DNA of 64,000 bases from Blepharisma japonicum (Eukaryota > Ciliophora > Heterotrichea > Heterotrichida > Blepharismidae). The translations under genes and the position numbers were made by a program. The notes under the pieces were generated by a model that worked only from the letters and a program-made list of their open reading frames with translations, was not told the origin of the DNA and ran no database searches. The stretch is from the NCBI GenBank assembly GCA_949751835.1, contig CATKHK010000019.1:372001-436000 (forward strand), in the 5' to 3' direction. This document shows, one piece after another, positions 51,113-61,213 of this stretch; the first letter of the stretch is position 1, and the number at the start of each line of letters is the position of its first letter.

Positions 51113-54100
51113 ATGGATCAACGAAACTTTTTCATTCTCTTTCGCAATCTGTTATGTGCTTTGCTGCTGATATCTACTTCTCAGATTTCTTCGTGCATGG
51201 AAGTTGTTATTGCCTATACAAGCATAAATAGCTTAGACTCGAGAAACTTTAACGAGACTCTCATTTTGGAGATAACTGATTCTTTGGCATCTTCAGTTGA
51301 TTGACACCGATGTAATATTTCAGACATACAAAATTGCCTTGAAAAATTCCCTAATACAATAGTTCTACTTGATTTATCAAATGATATAGATGTCCAATGG
51401 TCCATTTCACAGATATGCAATGCCCATTCTGTAATTCATATTGTTTATCAAAGCAAATTTATATTTATAGATGACTGATCTTATTCAGTGGTACCTTCGT
51501 ATGATGAAAAAGCTAAGGCTTTAATAGGAGTAAACAAGTATTTAAATTGAACGCAAGGGATTGTTTTTAACAGCAAGGAGAACTATGGAGTGAAGGAAAA
51601 ATTTCGAGAATATTCAAGAGGATTTAATTTTTTGGATGTAGAATCTAATTCAAATATTGATGATATTGTAAAGAATGTTGTTTTTGGATTGGGTTCGACG
51701 CTTTATTATTTATTTTCTGGATTGCCAGAATCATTTAAATTGCAAAATTCTCTAAAAAACTCAAAATTATTAGGAGCTGGAAATGGAATTGTTTTTAATC
51801 AAGAAAGTGGGTATGGCTGCACCACTGAAGGAGGTTTGATTGTTACTGATTTGGGATATGAGTTTATAAATTCTTCTGAAGAACATTTTAAAAGCTCAGC
51901 AATAGACCTTATTTCAGATATAGTGGATCAGACTTCAAATGAAATTTCTTCAGATCTAATCCCGCAACTTAAGACTAAACTCAAAAATCAATCTAGAGAA
52001 AGAAAATTTTCTTTAATTAATATTCAGAATGGGGAAAGAATTATCGTTGGTTCAATTATAAACGGAAATGTATCGATATTTGGCAATATAAGGTTTCCAG
52101 GTGGTACATCTATTATTCCAAAATCAACTAAAAAAGTTTTGCATTTAAGTATAAATGCTGGGACAACAAATCCTGGGTCTTCACCAAGTTTGTCTCAAAA
52201 ACTTGGCTCAATGGGATCTTATGTGGCTATAGACAAGATTAATGAAAGCAATGACATTTTATCCAATTTTCAGATGGAAATGTTTAATTATGATTGTGGA
52301 GTTACAATCTTTAATTCTTCATTTGCCAAAGCTTGTTTTACAGACAATATTGGAAAGCTTGGACTTGCCCATCTTTCTTCATATGGATCTGCTGTTGCCA
52401 AAGGCACAATACAGATTTTTAACCAATTAAACTTAAGTCTTCCAGTCATTGGAAGTGTCAATACTGACTCTGCCTTGAGTTCTACTACAAACTTTCCTAT
52501 GTATGTCAGAATTGTTAATTCAAATCTCTTAAGCCAATCAATAATATGTTTAAAAGCAATGGGGTGGACAAATGCTGCAATTTTATATGAAAATAGTTCA
52601 TGAGGAATATCAACTTATATCTCAATGGTAGCAGCAGCACAAAGTGTTCAGATTAATATAATAAATCAGGAAAGCTTAAGAGCAATACCTCCAGGGCTAA
52701 ACAGGACTGCATTAAGAAACTATAAAGACCAATTTGAAGCTGTAATTAATTCACATGCAAGGCTGTTGATTATGCTTGTTCTGTGTCCATTATGTAACTA
52801 TGTAGCTGAATCTTTCTATGATTTAGGTCTAAGGAAAGGAGATATCTTGATTTTTGGAGGCACACCTGAGATTCTAACATATTTATCAATAAATGATTCA
52901 GCTTTATACAAACGATCAGAAATTGCAAGCTCAGCTTTTGCTTTTAACTTCTTACTTTGGGTAGGGCAAATTGGTGAGGAAACAAAAAACAGAATTTTGT
53001 CAAAATTTAACATCTCTCCTAATGCTTTTAGCTGCGAATATTATGACGCTATTTATCTAGCTGGAAATGCACTAGATTATATGATTAGCAGAGGACAAGA
53101 TTATAAAAATTCTACTAAACTAATGGCAGTGATAAGAGAAACACAATTCAATGGTTGCTCAGGTAAAGTGCGCATAAGTAAAGGAAGCAATGATAGAATA
53201 TTTGATGTGATAATAATCGAGGCACTCAAAATAAATAAAGATGGAAATGCTACATTTTATGTAATTGGAGAATGTAGGCCATATAGTACAAATATATGAA
53301 GTGTAATAAATCCTATGGTTTATGCTGATGGAACAACGGTTAAGCCATCTGACTTAAGAAACGAAAATGGAACTTGCCCTTTTCCAACCAAAAAAGTAAA
53401 AACTTTTGAGAAAGGAAGAATTGTTTTATTTTCTGTTTGTTTTACAGTGGCTTTAATTACTGCAATTATCACTTTTATCATATGAAAAAAATGATGGGAC
53501 ATAAATGTAGAAGAACTTAAAGAAAAACAAGAAATTTCTCCACAGGATGTTATTGTAGGAGCCACTATTATAGTAGAGTTTTTCCAATTAGCCTCAATGG
53601 GACCAGATTTTTCTGTGATAAGTCCACTTCTATATGAAGCCAGTAATGCTTTCTCATTGGATTTGGGAAGTATAATTGAGATGAAAAATGGAATATTTTG
53701 GATTGTTGTTGATGGGGTGTACGCAGGTATCTTTGTATGAAATATTTTGTGCATAGTTGTACTTTTTAGACTTGATGAAAAATTTAAAAGAATAGAAATT
53801 TTTAGATTCTTAGCTTGACTCGCAGACTATTTAATGCCAATTTTAGGAAACCTTTGTTTTATACCTTTTGTTTCGATTTGCCTTGATATATTTTTATGCG
53901 ACCAATCAATTGGTGACAGCTTTACAGACAGTTTCTTAGCTAAAGACTGTTATTATTTTTGTTGAAAAAACCCTCATTTAATTTATGCAATTTTATCATG
54001 TTTCGCATTATTGACATATGAGCCTCTCGCTGTTTTTTGCCGACCTCTTTGGCAAGAGCTACAACCAATGCTCCATGTTAAAGCATTTCCATTATTTTTA

Positions 54101-54559
54101 ATGGTAAAAGCAATTTTTCAAACAGCATTTATTGTCTTGAATAAAACAATCAAAAGGATATCTTATATTGGTCATGGTGTTATATTTATTTTTATTATGA
54201 TCTTTTATATTGCATTTATTTTTAAATTCAAGTCTTATAATTATGCAAGATTCAGCTTATGACAAGGATTAGGCTTGATTGGAGTTACATGACTTGCTAT
54301 TTTGTCAGTCGTTGAATTAGAAATTTCTAACTATTTTTATTCCACAATAGCAATCATCTTTTTATTTGTTGGCTGACTTTTTATAATTGTCTTAGGATTA
54401 TTAATTCAATATAAAAAGTATCCTAGCCTTCTATTTCGACCTAGAAATAGAGATACAACTTATTTATTTAAATTTGCTTTTACGTTTGGAAAGGAATCAA
54501 AGAGTTCATTAAAGAGATTCAATGAAGGAAAATCAAAGATTTTTCCAGCTAAATTCTAG
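51113..54559 (+). CDS. Double Venus-flytrap multi-pass receptor, array copy 4
   Basis: Intact, 1148 aa, ATG 51113 to TAG 54557-54559, intronless. Signal peptide (FRNLLCALLLISTSQISSC), first flytrap from MEVVIAYTSINSLDS, second from VLHLSINAGTTNPGS to VKPSDLRNENGTCPF, then about nine membrane helices. Parts of the second flytrap follow copy 1 (FGGTPEILTYLS, SAFAFNFL), while the membrane region follows copies 2 and 3 (FKRIEIFRFLAW), a mosaic consistent with gene conversion. The tail ends AKF, with a stop where copies 2 and 3 continue by one or two residues. Role as for copy 1. Confidence 0.87.
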
Positions 54560-54952
54560 TGATTAATTATAACTAAATGATTTTAATAATTATTTTATAT
54601 AATCTTTATTATTCATCATTAATGACTAACTAATAAGACAATAATCATTTTCAAAGGATTGATACTATTTCGAAATAAGAATATAAATAATAGATTATTG
54701 TATATACATCATGTGAGTTTTCCTTTATATAAGTTTTAAAACTTATTCTCAAATGTTGATGAGCTAATAGATAAAGTGTTTTTTTGGTTAGGCCAACATT
54801 TTATTATATTTTTTGCTGACGTAAAAACATTGTAAAAGTTACAAAATTCATTTACCAAAAAATTATTCTATATATATTCTTAAATTTATTTTAAATCTTT
54901 TCATTTTCATCGCTGGAAAAAAACTTTGTCCTTCATATTTCATAATAATTAA
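54560..54952. other. AT-rich spacer
   Basis: About 390 bases between the fourth array receptor and the Kelch gene. No coding frame, relic or structured element recognised. It presumably holds the 3' end of one transcript and the promoter of the next. Confidence 0.6.
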
Positions 54953-57900
54953 ATGATACAGCTAATAATTTTCCTCCCTTTTGCACTGGGATTTGAGCCT
55001 GAAAGACTTCCCTACACAAATCCGCCTCCAGATGTCAGAGGATTTGCAATTATGGACAATTTTCCTCTACTTAACATCCTTATACTTTATGGTGGGTACT
55101 CAGATCCTACAAGTTTTGTATATGGAGATATATGGACATTTAATATAACAAGCCAAACTTGATCCAGGCTTATCCCTTCAGACGGCATTTCCCCAAGTAA
55201 TATATAAGTAGCTGGAAGATATGGCGGAGGTTTTTTCCGTATTTTATCAAAACAATTATACTGCATTTTTGGAGGAATGTCTATTAATGGGCCTTTAAAT
55301 GATTTATGATGTTTCCAGATACAAGGATTTTTGTGATCAAAGATTAAAGCGACTGGAGATATCCCTTCTCCTAGAACGAAATTTGGGTATACTGCGTATT
55401 ATGATGACAACAATTTGTTGAAGTTTGCTTTATTAGGAGGAGTAACTATGGATGGGCTTGATAGCAATCTTTATATGTAAAATTTATATAGTCTCGATGC
55501 TTCAACTTGGGTGTGAACCAAAATGCCACAAAGTGGAGATATTCCTGGGAATATTGAAGGACCAATAATTGTGTATTACAATAAAAAAATTTTTACAGCT
55601 GCTGGAGAAAATGCATTTTTAATAAATCCTCATACAAAAACACTCCTTTATTATGATTTAGACCCAAGTATTCATAAATGAATTAATGTAACATCGTCAA
55701 ATACATATACATCAAGGATATTTTGTGGAGGATTTTTGAAAGGATCAGAATTTTACTTAATGATGGGCTGGTCGATTGAAAATGATGATCATGAAAGTGG
55801 ATGGTATAAGGTCGATTTAGATGATCCAAAGTATGACTGAAAAGAAATCACTCTTGAGGAAGATACTAAGAGCTTGATACAAATTGACAGTTATGGGTAT
55901 ACTTTAATGGATTCTACTATATATATTTTTGGAGGGAATAATAATCCCCCTATCATAAATCGTTTGGCTTATTTCGACTTGACCAAATCTCCAGTAACGT
56001 TTTTTGTTTATGATGATAACTTATCTCCAAGCCCAAGAATGTACCATACGATGCAGCCGATTGCAGAAACCTTATATTTATTTGGTGGACTAGGGGATGA
56101 TGGAACGCTTTATAATGATTTCTGAGGATATAGCTGCTTAGAAGAAAAATGAACTTCTATAAATTCAGCTGGAGATATACCTACGAAGAGATATGGGCAT
56201 GCATCAGCTATTAACTCCGATGTTTTGTTCATATGAGGCGGCTATGGGCAGGATGGGTATTTAAATGATGGCTATTTATATGATAAAAGCTCAGGGAAAT
56301 GGACACTTCTAACATACACTGATACTGCTCCAACTCCAAGAGTAGGAGCATGTGCAGGTTTCAGTGGATACAGAATTTATATATATGGAGGATTAACACA
56401 ATCAGGACTCTCTGATGAGATGTGGTTCTACGATCTAAATCAAAATACATACACCCTGCTGAACAGCCAAGATTCAGATGGTCCTGGCCCTATTTATTAC
56501 GCAACTTGCCGAATTGCAGCTGGACTAAATAACTTTCTATGAGTGATGTATGGTGAAGCTGAAGATAATAGTTCCACTAATCAAGTCTACGGCTATGATG
56601 CAGGCCAGGACACATGATATTTATACAACGATGACTCTTCTAACACCACCTATGCTAGAAGCAGAGCTGCAGTTTGCAAACCTTTACAAAGAGTCCTTAT
56701 AGTTGGAGGGGAAACTTCTGGAATATACCCTAATAGTGATTTTTTTTTCTTTTCAACTGCAACTTTCCAGTTCCATGATCTTGGGACACTTCCTGACGTA
56801 GTTTTTGCTCCAGCTTCTGCATATTTTCAGAATTATTTTTATATTCATGGAGGTGGGACTGCAGTTTCAAGCTTGCTTAGGTTTAATGTTCCTAGCAACC
56901 TTTTCATAAGACTAACAATGTGGGATTTTTGCACAGATAATGTTACATGTAATTTTGCTTGCAGCATGGGAAGTTATAGGACTTCTACGAATTGTGAAAT
57001 TTGTCCGCCTGGGACTTATTCAAATGCGTATAATTCTACTGAGTGCACAAAATGCCCTAAAGGTAAATATGGCCCTCATCATGGAGCAATTAGCTTAGAT
57101 ATGTGCTTTCCCTGCCCAGAAGGAGAATATAATGATAAAGAAGGCCAAGATATTTGCATTGATTGCCCTGCCACTTATACCTGCAAAGTGGGAAGCATCA
57201 CTTATGGTGAAGCATTAGACACTTATGAAGATGAATATTCCCAGCCATCTATTTACACTGCAGATTTGACAGAAATCAATAGAAATACTTTAATAGTCCA
57301 AGTCACTGTAGGAATAATTGGGTTATTAGTAGTCGTTACCTGCTTTGCAATCAGAGAAGCTCCAAAGATTTTGGTTTCTGCAGATTTATACTCAGACAAG
57401 CATAACCATTATGAAGGCGTACCCATGTATATGAAGCGAACCAAAATTGGTGGGCTTTTTGGAATTATGTTTATTTTTTTGGCAATAATGATTATTGGGG
57501 TCGCAATTGTTAATTTTTCTATGAATAATCTTTATGAAACTAAAAGTTTGGTACCACTTGTGGTGCTTGAGCAAGATGTCCCAACAGTAAAATTTATATA
57601 GTTTTCAGGAAGAATTTTAATATCGGTTACGTTGAAAAATTATGGAGGGACATGCCTCTCAAAAAATAAATCGTGCTACTCTACAATATATATCACTCTT
57701 GATGGAATTACTGGGTCTTGGACCAATCCACAATGCAATTTAAATTCAAATGGGGATTGTGAAATTTCATCAGTATGCAGCGAGTGCAGTTTGTCAAGTC
57801 AAGGGGTTTTTACAATTACAATGGATGATTCAAATGGATATACGTCAGGATTTACTGTGAATGTGACTTCTTCGTCCTCTATTCCTGGAAAAGTAAGCAC

Positions 57901-58453
57901 CTATCAAACTACTATTTTAGCTGATACAGGATATGTGTTTATGGGGAGCACTCCGACAGAAATTTATTTTGATATGATACCATCAGTAATTGGTATTTAG
58001 TATTATGAAAATAAATATGATAATGTAAATCATACTGGCTACCATGTATCAAAAGACACAGTAGCTAAGCAAGGGTCGCAATATGAGCCATTTGAGTAAT
58101 TTTTATGTAGGCTGGGGCAGGTGTTTATTAACTATTTAATTATTGAGTTTGATTTAGACAATAACGGGCTTGTGACTGCTAGGTATTATAATCAAACATG
58201 GATAGTGTTTTTAACCACTCTTTTGGGGTCCATTTTTGGGGTCATGGGAGCGCTTGGAGGAATTATGAAGGTTGTTGAAAAAAGTTGGATAAATGTACAA
58301 GATAAAATACAGCATAAAAGACATTTGACGCAGCTAGATGAAAATGCAGTACAAATAGAAAGACTGAGAAAAGATCCTGATTTTTTAAATTATATAGGAG
58401 ATCCTTTGGCAGGAACTGAGACTGCAGAGAAAAAGAAGCCCGATATTAATTAA
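54953..58453 (+). CDS. Kelch-repeat, Cys-rich multi-pass membrane protein
   Basis: Six exons joined by five 15-nt introns give 1141 aa, ATG 54953 to TAA 58451-58453, TGA as Trp. Residues 1-14 are a signal peptide. About 15-640 hold a series of Kelch blades (ILYGG, PTGRYGGGFF, YCIFGG, IYIFGG, LYLFGG, PTKRYGHA, IYIYGG, VLIVGG, FYIHGG). About 650-740 are Cys-rich, ephrin-receptor-like (NCEICPPGTYSNAYNSTEC and the following CPEGEYND). Membrane helices lie near 770-790, 822-846 and 1056-1080, the last two separated by a roughly 210-residue Cys-containing domain. The tail is charged. An extracellular beta-propeller on a membrane anchor suggests adhesion or ligand binding. It is unrelated to its receptor neighbours and is the most intron-rich gene here. 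Confidence 0.85.
55197..55211 (+). other. 15-nt intron 1 of the Kelch gene
   Basis: GTAATATATAAGTAG carries an in-frame TAA. Its removal (phase 1) yields the Kelch motif ISPTGRYGGGFF. Confidence 0.92.
55477..55491 (+). other. 15-nt intron 2 of the Kelch gene
   Basis: GTAAAATTTATATAG contains an in-frame stop. Removal (phase 2) gives SNLYILDASTWVWTKM, a normal Kelch blade. Its sequence is the same as intron 3. Confidence 0.92.
57587..57601 (+). other. 15-nt intron 3 of the Kelch gene
   Basis: GTAAAATTTATATAG, phase 0. Removal continues QDVPTFSGRILISV. It is the same 15 nt as intron 2, about 2.1 kb upstream. Confidence 0.9.
57986..58000 (+). other. 15-nt intron 4 of the Kelch gene
   Basis: GTAATTGGTATTTAG, phase 0, ends in an in-frame TAG. 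Removal continues DMIPSYYENKYDN. Confidence 0.88.
58096..58110 (+). other. 15-nt intron 5 of the Kelch gene
   Basis: GTAATTTTTATGTAG, phase 2, brings TAA into frame. Removal joins QYEPFELGQVFINYL and leads into the last membrane helix. Confidence 0.88.
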
Positions 58454-58660
58454 TTAGAAAAATTATTTATGTGTAAGCCCTAAAATTTTAATTTTAAAAG
58501 AATTTTCTTATTTTTAGAAATTCCATTTTTTATTATTTTATTTTTTAATGAACTGATAATTTATTTAATACTATTTTTAATTTTCTTCTGCATGCAACTC
58601 CACTGCTTTCGTTTTATCTCTTTTAATTTTTTTATTAATTTATCATATTTTATCGACCAT

Positions 58661-60975
58661 ATGATAAGCTTCTTGAGCTGATTTTTCCGAAAACTTATTT
58701 TCTTTTTCACTACTTTCCACCTATCAATTTCATTAGAAATCATCATTACTTACCAAGAATTTCATAGTTCAAGTCACAATGAATGACAAGAATCATCTAT
58801 TATTGAAGTCACTCAACCACAGGCTCCATGGGTTGAATCACACTTATGCACAATTTCAGAGATATACAAATGTATTGAAGAATTTCCAAATTCATTAATA
58901 GTCCTTGATTTATCAAGTGACTTAGATGCCCAATTTTCGATCGCCCAGCTCTGCAAAAATAATTTTTTGGTCCACTTGGTACTTCAAAGCAAATTTATTT
59001 ATAAAAATGATTGAACTTATACGATTTTACCTTCAAAAGATAAATAAATGAAAGCTTTTCTGGCTGTTTTAGATCATTTTGAATGGAGGGAAGGAATTGT
59101 GTTTAGTAATAAGGAAACCCTTGAAGAAAGGAAAGAGATGGCTGAATTTTCTTCGAAATTCAATTTTTTAGAAGTCGAAAAAAATTCGAATATTAATGAA
59201 CTTGTAAATAAACTAGCTTTCCGCTTAGGTGCGACACTTTATTATGTGTTTACAGACTCTTTAGAGTCATTAGAAATACAAAAATCCTTAAAAAATACCA
59301 AACTTTTGACGGCGGGAAATGGAATTATTGCAAATCAGAAAAGCGGATATGGGTGCAACAGTGATGGCCTTTTAATAATTACCGATTTCGGGCAAGAATT
59401 TGTAAACTCTTTAAAAGAATGCTATAAAAGTTCTATTATAAATACAATTTCTTATATAGCAAATCAAACATTAGAAGAGTCTGCACAAGATCCTGTTTCT
59501 GTGATTAAATTAAAACTTAAAAATTACCACAGCGATGACAAGTTTTCTTTAGTTAATATCCAGAATGGGAAGAGGGTTATTGTAGGGTCAATTATAAATA
59601 GCAATGTCACCATATCAAAAAATTTGACTTTTCCTGGAAATTCAAGCATTATGCCTAAGTCAACCAAAAAGATTATTAATCTAAGCATCAACGCTGGGTC
59701 AACTAACCCAAATGCTGCACCTTTATACAGTGGAGTAATAGCATGCCGTGGTGCATATGTAGTCAAAGACAAAATAAATGAAGGAAGTAGCAGTCTTTTA
59801 TCAAATTTCCAGCTTGAATTTTTTAATTTTGATTGTGGAGCTACTGTTTTTAACTCAACTTTTGCCTACAACTGCTTCAAAAAAGACATGGATAAATTAG
59901 GGATTGCACATATAGCATCACACGGCTCCGCAGTAGCTATTGGAGCTATGCAGATATTCAAAAAACTCAACTTAACATTTCCAAATATTGGGGTCACCAA
60001 TTCTGATATTTCATTAAATTCTACTGCAAAATATCCTATGTACACCCGTGTTGGGCTTTCTACAACTTATGGGTCCATCTTGACTGCAGTTTTGCTTAGA
60101 GCCATGGGATGAAAAAAGGCAGCTTTACTAAGTCAAAACGACACCTGGGGGCAGCAACGAATTTATTACTTAAGCATGGGAGCTAACGATACAGAATTAG
60201 AAATAGTGAACTCAAAAAATTCATGATATCTGCCTCCGAATCTAGACAGGCAAGGCTTAAAAAATTACACACATGTATTCCAACGGATTATTGAAGTCAA
60301 GCTAGACTATTGATTTGGTCTATACAATACCCAATGTGCAATTATGTATTAGAATTGTTCTATGATTTAGGGGTAAGAAGTGGCGATTTTGTTATGCTTG
60401 CAACATTTACTGACCCTTTGTCGACTGTCGGAAATAATGATACTTTTAAATACAAAAGAGTAGAAGTGGGTATCCCAATGATTGAGCTTGAGCTAGAAAA
60501 TTGGGTGGGAGATATAGGAAAAGATGCAAAAAATAGAATTATTTCAACTTATAAACAACCTCCAAATGGCTATTCTTGTAATTATGTAGATGGAGCTTAT
60601 TTAATAGCTTATGCATTAGATTATATGATAAATAGAGGACAAGACTATACTGACCCTTATAAGCTAGAATCTACTATAAGAAATCAGCAGTTCCATGGGT
60701 GTACTGGAAGGGTTTCAATAGAAAAAGGCAGAAATGATCGTGCAACAGACGCCTTAGATATAGGTGTTAATAAGCTGAATTCTGATGGCACAGTAAGCAT
60801 TCAATATATTGGCAAATATATGCCTTACAGCACTCAAGTGCTAAAGTACACTTCACCCATGATTTACGCTGGCGGAACTACTATAAAGCCTAGCGACTTA
60901 AGAAATGAAAACACCAAATGCCATTTCCAGACAGACTTATAAAAACTTTGACAAAGGAAACTTATAAAATGAATT
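58661..60975 (+). pseudogene. Double-flytrap receptor pseudogene lacking its membrane domain
   Basis: Homologous to the gene at 61214 from the signal peptide (MISFLSWFFRKLIFFFTTF) through both flytrap domains (NGKRVIVGSI; NAGSTNPNAAP; KYPMYTRVG; KPSDLRNEN). Lesions: an in-frame TAA at 59045-59047 where the paralogue has GAA, a one-base loss near 60295, and another near 60925 that brings TAA at 60940-60942. Homology fades near 60975 and all membrane helices are missing. The family membership (YPMYTRVGLST, LEFFNFDCGATVFNSTF) is closer to the 61214 gene than to the array. Long undamaged stretches indicate recent inactivation. Confidence 0.85.
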
Positions 60976-61213
60976 TTTAATAATAATTTAAACAGTAAAT
61001 ACTTTATAACTGAAAAATATTAATTTTTTAACTTTTTTATTAGAGATCAAATTCCATTTTACAAATAGACAGCTATCTAAAATTAATTAATTACATCAAA
61101 AGTCAAAGCAAAGATTTATACAAATATTAGCATTACGGCTTGTACAATTCTAAAGTTACTTCCTTAATTTCCCATTGACCTTTTTTATTTAATTAATCAT
61201 ATTTATCATCATT
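60976..61213. other. Short AT-rich spacer
   Basis: Begins where homology of the pseudogene to the downstream paralogue ends. No trace of the lost membrane domain is visible, so it was deleted cleanly. No other feature. Confidence 0.5.
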
